The notes under the pieces were generated by a model. The model did no database searches, had not been told where the DNA came from, and saw only the letters and a list, made by a program, of their open reading frames with translations. This document shows, piece after piece, positions 15,409-23,213 of a DNA stretch of 35,098 nt (position 1 is the first letter of the stretch; each line of letters begins with the position of its first letter). A program made the position numbers and the translations under genes. This DNA is from Prevotellaceae bacterium UBA4332 (GTDB lineage: Bacteria > Bacteroidota > Bacteroidia > Bacteroidales > Bacteroidaceae): assembly GCA_002394365.1 (NCBI GenBank), contig DGTQ01000001.1, forward strand, positions 1 through 35,098, given 5' to 3'.

Positions 15409-16123
15409 AAAACTTAAACATATCGTCTATTGTCAGCAGTCCCTCGTGTTCTGCTGTATATTCAGCTGCAAGCACTGCACCGAGGGCAAAGCCCTGACGA
15501 GAGTGGGCATCGTGGGTGATGGTTATCATGTCTGCAGGAGAATCATAGCTGATGCTGTGTATGCCTGGCACCTCGCCACGACGCACATCGTCTATGCGCA
15601 ACACATCGGGAGCCGTCTCATGCAAGCCCCACTTGCTCTTACGGTCGAGGCGGTCAACTATCTGCTCGGCAAGAGTGATAGCCGTGCCTGAAGGAGCGTC
15701 GAGCTTATGCACATGATGGGTCTCCACCATATTGACATCATACTGTGGGAACTGGTTCATAATCTTTGCCAGATACTTGTTGACGGCAGAGAATATCGCC
15801 ACGCCCACAGAGAAGTTGGATGCCCAGAAGAGTGTCTTGCCCTCGTTGGCACAGGCATTGCGCACCTCGTCGCCGTGGTCCTTGAGCCATGCCGTAGTGC
15901 CGCTTACAATCTTCACGCCAGCCTTCCACGCCTTGAGGTAGTTGTCATAGGCCACCTTGGGGTTGGTAAACTCTATCGCTACATCGGCAGAGGCAAAGGC
16001 AGCCGACTCAAAGTCCTGCTGATTGTCTATGTCGATGATGCTTACTATCTCGTGACCACGAGAAAGGGCAATCTGCTCTATCATCTTGCCCATCTTGCCA
16101 TAACCTATTAATGCTATCTTCAT
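15407..16123 (-). CDS. dapB: 4-hydroxy-tetrahydrodipicolinate reductase
   Basis: A 238-residue protein starting at MKIALIGYGKMGKMIE, whose GxGxxG motif binds NAD(P)H. Further DapB marks: AIEFTNP, GTTAWL, NFSVGVAIF, and the substrate motif ETHHVHKLDAPSGTA with the catalytic His and Lys. The C-terminus has ITHDAHSRQGFALGAV. It makes tetrahydrodipicolinate for lysine and diaminopimelate (peptidoglycan) synthesis. An in-frame ATG ten codons earlier (16153) would add MRRVKGGLFI, which is encoded by a C-rich dispersed intergenic element, so the later start is preferred. The stop TAA directly abuts the 12-bp repeat array. Confidence 0.94.
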   Translation of the reverse strand: MKIALIGYGKMGKMIEQIALSRGHEIVSIIDIDNQQDFESAAFASADVAIEFTNPKVAYDNYLKAWKAGVKIVSGTTAWLKDHGDEVRNACANEGKTLFWASNFSVGVAIFSAVNKYLAKIMNQFPQYDVNMVETHHVHKLDAPSGTAITLAEQIVDRLDRKSKWGLHETAPDVLRIDDVRRGEVPGIHSISYDSPADMITITHDAHSRQGFALGAVLAAEYTAEHEGLLTIDDMFKF

Positions 16124-16130
16124 AATAAAT

Positions 16131-16165
16131 AACCCACCCTTCACCCTCCTCAAGGGAGGGAATAT
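16131..16165. repeat. C-rich dispersed element upstream of dapB
   Basis: ACCCACCCTTCACCCTCC followed by TCAAGGGAGGGAAT is a self-complementary C-rich stretch like those at 119-148 and 24534-24571. It would encode the spurious N-terminal extension of dapB. Confidence 0.55.
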
Positions 16166-16221
16166 ATCTCGCTGTGGGATAGCGTTTTTTGTTTGATAAT
16201 TATTCTTTAGAGGATATGTCC

Positions 16222-16251
16222 TCCTCCTTTGGGGGAGTTAGAGGGGATTAT
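16222..16251. repeat. C-rich dispersed element overlapping the 3' end of rnc
   Basis: Minus strand: AATCCCCTCTAACTCCCCCA, the same sequence family as 119-148. The rnc stop codon TAA and the preceding codons for Asn-Pro-Leu lie inside this element. Confidence 0.75.
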
Positions 16252-17323
16252 ACGCTTTCGCCTCTGCCTCAGCTATTATATCCTCACGTGACTTCTCCTG
16301 TGGGGTTGAAGAGATATCGTCGAAGTTCAGTTTGTCAACAGCGTTCTCTGCCTCTGACACCTGTTCTGCGATGTGCTCGTCTATTATCACCACCGAGTTT
16401 GCCGGCAATTCCACGTCTGGCGCCACGCTTACTGGCATTTCCTCCATCTGTGTTCTTTCCGTCTTGGCAGCAAAGACATCGTCAAGGAACTTCTTGTCTG
16501 AGCGCAATTTCTTCAGCGTCAGTTCGCTGGCGTGTTGCTGGCTCTCCTTTTTTGAGAATCCCTCAGCCTTGCATCCGTCAACTCCTTCTACCACTACTGT
16601 ATAGACGAAGATTGGCGAACCGTTCTCGTCCTGCGACTGGTCCTCAAGGCGATAGTCAACTTTTACACGATTCTTCTGTGCCCACTCCAGTATCTTCGAC
16701 TTGAAGTTCACCTCCGTGTATGCCACCTTATCTACATTAAGGTACTTGCCCATGACGCGCTTTGTCCAGAACTTCCAGCATGCGTCGTAGCCTCGGTCGA
16801 GATAGACAGCTCCCACGAGTGCCTCGAAAGCATTGCCACCCATATAGCTGTTGTGCGTAGCATTACGTCCGCTTGCCATAATGAGTTTTGAAAGCCCCAT
16901 CTGCTGGGCGAGTTTGCCAAGGGTATCACGCTGCACCATCTTGGAACGTGCATTGGTGAGGAAGCCCTCCGACCTGCCTGGGAAACGCTGGTATGCTACA
17001 TCGCCTACCACAGCATCGAGAATAGCATCGCCAAGAAACTCCAGTCGCTCGTTGTTCAGCTGGCGACCCAGCTTATTGCCTTTCTTGCCTCCCTTCTTGC
17101 CCTTAGCTTTTCCCTTGTCGCCTCTGAGCGACTTGTTGCCTGCTTTCTCAAGCACCTTGAGCTCTTTCTCCGTAGCACGGTGACCGAGACTCTTGTGCAT
17201 GAGCGCAATCTTGTAGAAGGTAATGTTGTGGGGATAGAAGCCAAGTATCTTGTATAGCGCAGAATAAAGCTCCTTCTCCTTGCGGAAAGGGAGCTTTATC
17301 CTATCAATGATATTACTCAGCAT
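16238..17323 (-). CDS. rnc: Ribonuclease III
   Basis: A 361-residue RNase III, long for the family (E. coli has 226). The catalytic domain carries the signature NERLEFLGD (91-99) with D99 and the second metal-site Glu in NAFEALVGAVYLD (E167). A double-stranded-RNA-binding domain spans about 205-275 (FKSKILEWAQKN ... SKKESQQHASELTLKKL). Two departures: a Lys/Gly-rich insertion at about 58-88 between the first helix and the signature, and an acidic C-terminal tail (about 280-361) whose last residues NPL come from an intergenic repeat element. It processes rRNA precursors and structured mRNAs. It overlaps fabF by 11 bp in the acpP-fabF-rnc unit. Confidence 0.95.
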   Translation of the reverse strand: MLSNIIDRIKLPFRKEKELYSALYKILGFYPHNITFYKIALMHKSLGHRATEKELKVLEKAGNKSLRGDKGKAKGKKGGKKGNKLGRQLNNERLEFLGDAILDAVVGDVAYQRFPGRSEGFLTNARSKMVQRDTLGKLAQQMGLSKLIMASGRNATHNSYMGGNAFEALVGAVYLDRGYDACWKFWTKRVMGKYLNVDKVAYTEVNFKSKILEWAQKNRVKVDYRLEDQSQDENGSPIFVYTVVVEGVDGCKAEGFSKKESQQHASELTLKKLRSDKKFLDDVFAAKTERTQMEEMPVSVAPDVELPANSVVIIDEHIAEQVSEAENAVDKLNFDDISSTPQEKSREDIIAEAEAKAYNPL

Positions 17324-18572
17324 ATTTCTTGAATATTACGCAAGCGTTGTGGCCACCAAAGCCAAACGTGTTGCTCAGAGCAGCACGCACCTCGCGCTTC
17401 TGTGCCTTGTTGAAGGTGAAGTTCATGTTGTAGTCTATCTCCTCGTCGTTATCACCTTCCTCGTGGTTTATCGTTGGAGGGATAATATCTTCCTGCACAG
17501 ACTTGACGCAAGCCATAGCCTCTATGGCACCAGCAGCACCCAGCAGGTGACCTGTCATAGACTTTGTAGAAGAGATATTGAGCTTGTAAGCCCATTCGCC
17601 GAAGAGCTCCTTGATTGCCTTTGCCTCTGAGCGGTCTCCTACAGGTGTTGATGTTCCGTGTACGTTGATGTAGTCGATGTCCTCTGGCTTCATCTCTGCA
17701 TCCTTCAGAGCCTCAGACATCACAATCTTTGCTCCGAGACCTTCTGGGTGTGAAGCTGTGATGTGGTGTGCGTCAGCAGACATGCCTGCACCTACCATCT
17801 CACAGTATATCTTGGCACCACGCGCCTTAGCGTGCTCCAGCTCCTCGAGAATAAGGCAGGCAGAACCCTCGCCCATCACGAAACCGTCACGACTGCCTGA
17901 GAAAGGACGACTTGCCTTCTGTGGCTCGTCATTACGTGTTGACAGAGCGTGCATAGAGCAGAAACCACCCAGACCTGGGTCTGTGATAACAGCCTCAGCA
18001 CCACCTGACACGATAATGTTTGCCTTACCAAGACGAATGAGGTTGAAAGCATCAGCCAGAGCGTTGGTCGAAGAAGCACAAGCACTTGTTGTAGCATAGT
18101 TTGGACCATGGAAACCATAGCGGATAGAAATCTGACCTGGAGCTATGTCGCCAATCATCTTAGGAATGAAGAATGGGCCGAACTTTGGCTGATCCTTATG
18201 CTCTGAGTAATACTCAATCTCATCCTGCATTGTCTTCAGACCACCGATACCCACACCGTAGATAACACCTACGCGGTCCTTATCGATTGTCTCAAGATCC
18301 ATGCCCGAATCCTTTATTGCCATATCTGCGCCAGCAATAGCCATCTGGCAGAAACGGTCCATCTTACGTACTTCCTTCTTGTCTATCCACACCGTTGGGT
18401 CAAAGTCCTTCAGCTCACAAGCGAAGGTAGTCTTATAGCGTGAGGCATCAAACTGCTTGATTGTGTCAGCGCCACTTACGCCAGCAAGCATGTTCTTCCA
18501 TGTTTCCTCAGCCGATAAGCCAAGGGGGGTTACTGCACCCATGCCCGTCACTACTACTCTTTTTAATTCCAT
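17313..18572 (-). CDS. fabF: Beta-ketoacyl-ACP synthase II
   Basis: A 419-residue protein of typical FabF length. The Cys-His-His triad with its Lys is visible: C165 in TTSACASSTNALADAF, H305 in NVHGTSTPVGD, K337 and H342 in SSTKSMTGHLLGAAGAIEA. The C-terminal loop NTFGFGGHN is present. It condenses malonyl-ACP with acyl-ACP in fatty-acid elongation, using the ACP encoded upstream. It overlaps rnc by 11 bp. A 178-bp spacer with a terminator-like hairpin separates it from acpP, so its expression may be set by partial readthrough. Confidence 0.97.
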   Translation of the reverse strand: MELKRVVVTGMGAVTPLGLSAEETWKNMLAGVSGADTIKQFDASRYKTTFACELKDFDPTVWIDKKEVRKMDRFCQMAIAGADMAIKDSGMDLETIDKDRVGVIYGVGIGGLKTMQDEIEYYSEHKDQPKFGPFFIPKMIGDIAPGQISIRYGFHGPNYATTSACASSTNALADAFNLIRLGKANIIVSGGAEAVITDPGLGGFCSMHALSTRNDEPQKASRPFSGSRDGFVMGEGSACLILEELEHAKARGAKIYCEMVGAGMSADAHHITASHPEGLGAKIVMSEALKDAEMKPEDIDYINVHGTSTPVGDRSEAKAIKELFGEWAYKLNISSTKSMTGHLLGAAGAIEAMACVKSVQEDIIPPTINHEEGDNDEEIDYNMNFTFNKAQKREVRAALSNTFGFGGHNACVIFKKYAE

Positions 18573-18601
18573 TCTTCTTTTGCTTTTTTATTCTTTTTTC
18601 T

Positions 18602-18645
18602 GAATAGCCAGAGTAGTCCGTTTACTCTTACCGCTCTGATTATTC
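18602..18645 (-). other. Imperfect hairpin in the fabF leader
   Basis: The outer arms GAATA..CAGAG and CTCTG..TATTC and the inner arms GAGTA and TACTC can form an imperfect nested hairpin about 30 bp before the fabF ATG. Function not known. Confidence 0.35.
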
Positions 18646-18672
18646 CGAATATTTCTATTACACTGATAAACT

Positions 18673-18715
18673 AAAAAAGGTGATGGATAAGTGATTTCTC
18701 ACCTTTACCATCACC
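18673..18715 (-). terminator. Terminator/attenuator between acpP and fabF
   Basis: On the minus strand an outer 8-bp stem (GGTGATGG and CCATCACC) encloses an inner stem (AGGTGA and TCACTT) with a GAAA tetraloop, followed at once by TTTTTT. It lies 36 bases after the acpP stop. Partial termination here would give more acpP than fabF-rnc message. Confidence 0.75.
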
Positions 18716-18750
18716 CTTACTATCATACGATGTTACGCATGCAAGGCTTA

Positions 18751-18987
18751 TTACTTGCCAGCGTTCTCGATGTAAGCAATAGCGTCGCCTACAGTCTGGA
18801 TCTTCTCTGCATCAGAGTCAGGAATTGTTACACCAAACTCCTTCTCAAGCTCCATGATAAGCTCTACTGTGTCAAGAGAGTCTGCACCGAGGTCATTTGT
18901 GAAAGAAGCCTCTGGCTTTACCTCTGCTGCATCAACACCCAGCTTGTCAACGATAATCTCTACTACTTTTGATTCAATTTCAGACAT
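18751..18987 (-). CDS. acpP: Acyl carrier protein
   Basis: A 78-residue acidic protein with the phosphopantetheine site DSL in NDLGADSLDTVELIMELEKE; S37 is the attachment residue. It carries acyl chains in fatty-acid synthesis and is the partner of FabF, encoded next. It has its own strong promoter (19077-19107) with a leader of about 80 nt and is followed by a terminator-like hairpin. Confidence 0.97.
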   Translation of the reverse strand: MSEIESKVVEIIVDKLGVDAAEVKPEASFTNDLGADSLDTVELIMELEKEFGVTIPDSDAEKIQTVGDAIAYIENAGK

Positions 18988-19076
18988 GATTTTAATGTTT
19001 TAGATTTGTTTTTAATTGTCTATTTTCTTACTTTATTTATTTCCCCAAAGGGAAATCATTCTTTCGAATTCGGGTG

Positions 19077-19107
19077 CAAAATTACTATTATTATTTCAAT
19101 TGGCAAA
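19077..19107 (-). promoter_or_regulatory. Promoter of acpP
   Basis: Minus strand TTTG (19104-19107), spacer of exactly 19, TAATTTTG (19077-19084). This is a full match to the Bacteroidota sigma-ABfr promoter form TTTG-N19-TAnnTTTG. Confidence 0.8.
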
Positions 19108-19189
19108 ACTTTTTGTATAAAAAGGGACTTTTTTGTGCACACTTACCCTACTTTTGTGCATTAAATTGTCTCATATTAGGTATTTTCTA

Positions 19190-20824
19190 CTATTTCAACT
19201 GCTCTAAAGCACTGTTTATAACATCACTGTGTGCGTTTACAATTCTGAAATATTCTGTCATGCTCCATAGGTCTCTCGCTATCAGAGCCTTAAGTATCAT
19301 CGTTATGCCCTCACGAGTTTTCTGCAACTGTTCTGCTTCCTCGGGACGCTTTACTTTCTGCTTATCTCCCTCGGCAAAGATGTCGTCAATCAACGACTGT
19401 GGAACCTGGTAGTTCTGCTCGAAGTTCTCGAAGGTAGGATACTTCTTCAACAAAGACTTGCGGTTTTTTGAGGCATACTTCAGGTTGGCATTGATGATAA
19501 TGCCCTTTGCTGACAGTTCACGCTGGTACTTTGTGTACTTCAGCGTATCGAGAGGCACAAACACGTCTGGCATTATACCACCTCCTCCATATACCGTGCG
19601 GTGTTCCTTCAGCGTATAGAACTTCAGGGAATCGGCAAGGTGTATGCTGTCGGCACTGGTGAATTCGCCATGCTTGTACCTGTTCTCTATGTCCATAGCA
19701 TAATCCTTCAGCTTGCCTTTCTCGTAGGGTTTCTGTATGCAGCGACCTGAAGGGGTATAGTAATGAGCCACAGTAAGACGTATCATGGAACCGTCAGGCA
19801 AGTCGATAGGTCTTTGCACCAGTCCCTTGCCGAAAGTTCTTCTTCCTACTATCACGCCACGGTCCTGGTCCTGTATGGCACCTGCAACTATCTCTGCTGC
19901 CGAAGCCGAGAACTCGTTCACGAGTACCACTACCCTGCCCTGACGGAAAATGCCACTGCCTCCAGCCCTGTATTCCTGTCGGCGAACAGAACGACCTTCC
20001 GTATAAACCAGAAGTTCCTTGTCGTTGAGTATCTCGCCAAGAACACCTGCTGCAGCCTGCAGGTATCCGCCTCCGTTCTCCTGCAAGTCTATAATGATAT
20101 CTTTCAGGGGCGAGCCGCTTGTTCTTCCTTCTTCTTGCAGCTTTACGACGGCATCAATAAACTCCTTATGAGTAGTGGCACCAAACGAACCTATTCGTAT
20201 GTAGCCTATGCCAGGACATATCATATATGTAGCATCAACCGTATTAAGAGGTATCTTGTCTCGTGTCACAGTGAAATAGACTATTTCGTCTATGCCCTGA
20301 CGCTTTACACCTATCTTAACCTTCGTTCCCTTCGGACCACGCAGACGCTTCATGATATCCTCCTTTGGCATCTTGACACCCGCTATCGCTGTATCATTTA
20401 CGCTGACAAACCTGTCGCCTGCTATGATACCCACCTTTTCTGATGGTCCGTCGCTGATAGTCTGTATAACGAGAAGCGTATCCTCCAGAACATTAAACTG
20501 CACACCAATGCCCTCGAAGTTGCCTTGCAACGGTTCGTTCATTGCCTTCACCTCCTTTGGCGTAGCATAGCTGGAGTGTGGGTCGAGTTTCTCGAGCATA
20601 CCCCTTATAGCATCCTCCACCAACTTGTTTTCATCCACGCTATCTACATACAGACTGGTTGTAGCCATCTCCGCTATCGCAAGTTTGCGTAAGGCTGAAC
20701 CCCCTCGTTCATTACTTATGCGCAACTGGGCACTCATGGATATGCTGCAACAAAGCAGCACAAAGACTGACAACACGCCTGTCAGTCTTACGCTCCTACA
20801 CCTTATTATATTGTATATACGCAT
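19190..20824 (-). CDS. C-terminal processing peptidase, S41 family
   Basis: A 544-residue protein from the preferred start. A signal peptide (MRIYNIIRC ... LLCCSISMSAQ) is followed by a PDZ domain (GNFEGIGVQF ... DRFVSVNDTAI) and an S41 protease core with LQENGGGYL and NEFSASAAEI, containing the nucleophilic Ser (residue 308), and RRTFGKGLVQ with the general-base Lys (333), a spacing of 25 as in Prc. It cleaves exported proteins near their C-termini in the periplasm. An upstream in-frame ATG at 20872 would add 16 residues encoded by the heptamer array at 20835-20869, which would spoil the signal peptide, so it is rejected. Last gene of the GNAT-four-helix-parE-ctp unit. Confidence 0.93.
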   Translation of the reverse strand: MRIYNIIRCRSVRLTGVLSVFVLLCCSISMSAQLRISNERGGSALRKLAIAEMATTSLYVDSVDENKLVEDAIRGMLEKLDPHSSYATPKEVKAMNEPLQGNFEGIGVQFNVLEDTLLVIQTISDGPSEKVGIIAGDRFVSVNDTAIAGVKMPKEDIMKRLRGPKGTKVKIGVKRQGIDEIVYFTVTRDKIPLNTVDATYMICPGIGYIRIGSFGATTHKEFIDAVVKLQEEGRTSGSPLKDIIIDLQENGGGYLQAAAGVLGEILNDKELLVYTEGRSVRRQEYRAGGSGIFRQGRVVVLVNEFSASAAEIVAGAIQDQDRGVIVGRRTFGKGLVQRPIDLPDGSMIRLTVAHYYTPSGRCIQKPYEKGKLKDYAMDIENRYKHGEFTSADSIHLADSLKFYTLKEHRTVYGGGGIMPDVFVPLDTLKYTKYQRELSAKGIIINANLKYASKNRKSLLKKYPTFENFEQNYQVPQSLIDDIFAEGDKQKVKRPEEAEQLQKTREGITMILKALIARDLWSMTEYFRIVNAHSDVINSALEQLK

Positions 20825-20834
20825 CACTTTTTCT

Positions 20835-20869
20835 AACTGTGAATTGTGAATTGTGAACTGTGAACTAAT
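20835..20869. repeat. Solitary heptamer array at the parE/ctp junction
   Basis: Five seven-base units on the plus strand: AACTGTG, AATTGTG, AATTGTG, AACTGTG, AACTAAT. The orientation is the same as the array at 23216-23250 and opposite to that at 22788-22822. The parE stop codon lies in the last unit. No four-helix gene adjoins it. Confidence 0.9.
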
Positions 20870-22802
20870 CATAAGCCTCTTCCTCGGGCAAATCCTCCTC
20901 TATCACGAGATTATCTATGATAAAGTTCTGACGCTCCATCGTGTTCTTGCCCATGTAGTAAGCCAGCAGTTTCTCCACCTCGTCGCTCTTTTGCAGAGTT
21001 ACCTGCTCAAGTCTTATGTCGGGACCTATAAAACCAGCAAACTCATCAGGAGAAATCTCGCCCAGACCTTTGAAACGTGTTATCTCTGGCTCAGGACCGA
21101 GGGCAGCGATAGCCTCCTGACGCTCTTCCTCGCTATAGCAGTAGCGGGTTATGTAGTCCTTTGGCTTCTCGCCACGCTCCTTCAGCTTTTCGTCCTCAGC
21201 AGCTACTATCGTCTTGTCCTTTATCTTTGTGCGCTTATTCCTTACACGGAACAGTGGCGTCTGCAACACATAGACGTGTCCCTTCTTTATCAGTTCGGGG
21301 AAGAACTGCAAGAAGAAGGTTATCATAAGCAGACGTATATGCATACCATCCACATCAGCATCAGTAGCAACGATAACCTTGTTATATCTCAGGTTGTCCA
21401 GACCGTCCTCTATATCGAGGGCTGCCTGAAGCAGATTAAACTCCTCATTCTCATACACGAGTTTCTTTGTGAGCCCGTAGCAGTTCTTTGGTTTACCACG
21501 CAGGGAGAATACAGCCTGGGTGTTCACGTCACGACTCTTCGTTATAGAACCACTGGCAGAATCGCCCTCAGTAATAAAGATGCTCGATTCTTCCTTACGG
21601 TCGTTCTTGGCATCAGAGAAATGTATGCGGCAGTCGCGCAGTTTTCTGTTGTGCAGGTTTGCCTTCTTGGCACGTTCCCTTGCCAGCTTCGTCACGCCCG
21701 CCATAGCCTTACGCTCTCGCTCGCTTGCCTTTACCTTCTCCTCTATTATCTCTGCTACGTCAAGATGTCTATGGAGATAATTATCCACCTCCGTCTTTAC
21801 GAAGTCACCTACATATTTGTTTACCGAAACGCCGTCTGGCGACATTGTGAGCGAACCAAGCTTAATCTTTGTCTGCGACTCGAATATTGGCTCCTCTACG
21901 TTTACGGCGATGGCAGCAACGAGACCATTGCGTATGTCGCTGTATTCATATTTGCCGAAGTATTCCTTCACCGTTCTTGCCAGATGTTCCTTGAAGGCGC
22001 TCTGGTGGGTTCCGCCCTGTGTGGTGTGCTGACCATTTACGAAAGAGTCATACTCCTCACCATTCTGGTTAGTGTGAGTGAAGGCTATCTCTATGTCCTC
22101 CCCCTTCATGTGGACTATAGGATAAAGAGGTTCGCTGGTCATCTGGTCGCGCAGCAAATCCTGCAGTCCGTTTCTTGAAACTATCCTCCTGCCATTAAAC
22201 ATTATCGCCAGTCCAGTGTTAAGGTAGGTATAGTTCCTCAGCATCGTCTCCACTATATCGTTATGGAAAGTGTAGTTCTTAAACAGCGAAGCATCTGGCT
22301 CAAAATATATGTACGTACCCGTTTCGTCCTGCGTAGGCTCGGTAGTATCACTCACAAGTTTGCCATATTCAAACTTCGCAGTGCGCACATTGCCCTCACG
22401 ATAGCTCCTCACCTCAAACTTGGTGGAGAGGAAGTTCACAGCCTTGATACCCACGCCATTCATGCCCACAGACTTCTTGAAAGCCTTAGAGTCATACTTA
22501 CCACCTGTGTTAAGCTGGCTGACGGCAGGTATCATCTTACCCTGAGGAATACCTCTACCATAGTCGCGAAGCGATATAGCCTTATTGTCATACAAATCTA
22601 CCTCAATACGCTTACCTGCATTCATGCGGAACTCGTCGATAGAGTTGTCTATCGCCTCCTTCAGCAACACGTATATTCCATCTTCAGCGTATGAGCCATC
22701 TCCCAGTCTGCCTATATACATACCAGGTCTGCTGCGCACGTGCTCTACGTCGCTCAGCTTTCGGATGTTATCATCAGTATAATTACTCAGTTCACAGTTC
22801 AT
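20865..22802 (-). CDS. parE: DNA topoisomerase IV subunit B
   Basis: A 645-residue type IIA topoisomerase ATPase subunit. The GHKL ATPase has IDNSIDE (51-57), RDYGRGIP and GMNGVGIKAVN. The TOPRIM domain has EGDSA (412-416) and the metal site DADVDG (481-486). The ending RFKGLGEISPDEF is also typical. The segment MYIGRLGDG...GIYVLLKEAIDNSIDEFRM fits Bacteroidota ParE rather than GyrB. With ParC it decatenates chromosomes. The ATG (22802) lies inside the heptamer array at 22788-22822, so the first residues, MNCELS, are repeat-derived. No other start precedes the conserved YTDDNIRKL. Confidence 0.92.
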   Translation of the reverse strand: MNCELSNYTDDNIRKLSDVEHVRSRPGMYIGRLGDGSYAEDGIYVLLKEAIDNSIDEFRMNAGKRIEVDLYDNKAISLRDYGRGIPQGKMIPAVSQLNTGGKYDSKAFKKSVGMNGVGIKAVNFLSTKFEVRSYREGNVRTAKFEYGKLVSDTTEPTQDETGTYIYFEPDASLFKNYTFHNDIVETMLRNYTYLNTGLAIMFNGRRIVSRNGLQDLLRDQMTSEPLYPIVHMKGEDIEIAFTHTNQNGEEYDSFVNGQHTTQGGTHQSAFKEHLARTVKEYFGKYEYSDIRNGLVAAIAVNVEEPIFESQTKIKLGSLTMSPDGVSVNKYVGDFVKTEVDNYLHRHLDVAEIIEEKVKASERERKAMAGVTKLARERAKKANLHNRKLRDCRIHFSDAKNDRKEESSIFITEGDSASGSITKSRDVNTQAVFSLRGKPKNCYGLTKKLVYENEEFNLLQAALDIEDGLDNLRYNKVIVATDADVDGMHIRLLMITFFLQFFPELIKKGHVYVLQTPLFRVRNKRTKIKDKTIVAAEDEKLKERGEKPKDYITRYCYSEEERQEAIAALGPEPEITRFKGLGEISPDEFAGFIGPDIRLEQVTLQKSDEVEKLLAYYMGKNTMERQNFIIDNLVIEEDLPEEEAYD

Positions 22803-22822
22803 AATTCACAGTTCACAGTTAA
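22788..22822. repeat. Right-hand heptamer arm of four-helix cassette 2
   Basis: Five units on the plus strand: CAGTTCA, CAGTTCA, TAATTCA, CAGTTCA, CAGTTAA. It is the inverted counterpart of the array at 23216-23250, with two internal differences. The parE start codon and the four-helix gene's stop codon are both inside it. Confidence 0.93.
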
Positions 22823-23190
22823 TATTTGTCCTCTGCCATTGGAGCAGTGGATTTTGTTATTGACATTAATATCTTTATTATTTCTTTATAATCGTCTTGC
22901 AATGATAGGAATTGCTCTTCTGATATATAATTCGTCTCTTTTAAAAGTTCTATCCAGTATTCCGTCTCACAAGCTTCCTTTAACGCTATGTTCATTTTAG
23001 AGTGAAAATCAGCCCTGCTCTGCCCTCTTAGTGCCTCTTTGACATTTGCGCCTATACTTGTACCTGAGCGCAACAATTGTTTTGACAACACATACTCACG
23101 CTCATTGGCAGTCATTGTCAGATACCTATACAGTTTCACCACACGTACAGCAAAACCTTTGCTTTTTTCTTCTATTATGCTAAGTTTCAT
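22819..23190 (-). CDS. Four-helix-bundle protein, S23/IVS type
   Basis: A 123-residue protein from the preferred start MKLSIIEEKS. Strong family pattern: KSKGFAVRVVKLYRYL, LSKQLLRSGTSIGANVKEA, SRADFHSKMNIALKEACETEYWIELLKET. All-helical, probably cytosolic. It belongs to the same broad family as the protein at 14959-15336, but to a different subgroup (RSGTSIGAN versus RAAVSIAAN). Family activity is not established; related four-helix proteins include Avd of diversity-generating retroelements, but no reverse transcriptase is present here. It lies between a GNAT gene and parE, enclosed by inverted heptamer arrays. An upstream in-frame ATG (23205) is possible but less like the family. Confidence 0.92.
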   Translation of the reverse strand: MKLSIIEEKSKGFAVRVVKLYRYLTMTANEREYVLSKQLLRSGTSIGANVKEALRGQSRADFHSKMNIALKEACETEYWIELLKETNYISEEQFLSLQDDYKEIIKILMSITKSTAPMAEDKY

Positions 23191-23213
23191 GATACAGAAT
23201 AGCAAAAGTAACT

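Noticed and set aside
16124..16153. Ten-residue N-terminal extension of DapB
   Set aside because: Encoded by a C-rich intergenic element, and DapB proteins begin just before the GxGxxG motif.
20853..22178. 441-residue plus-strand frame opposite parE
   Set aside because: An antisense shadow of parE, whose TOPRIM and ATPase motifs are clear on the minus strand.
14959..23190. Diversity-generating retroelement suggested by Avd-like four-helix proteins
   Set aside because: No reverse transcriptase and no template/variable repeat pair in the window; the proteins fit the S23 type better.
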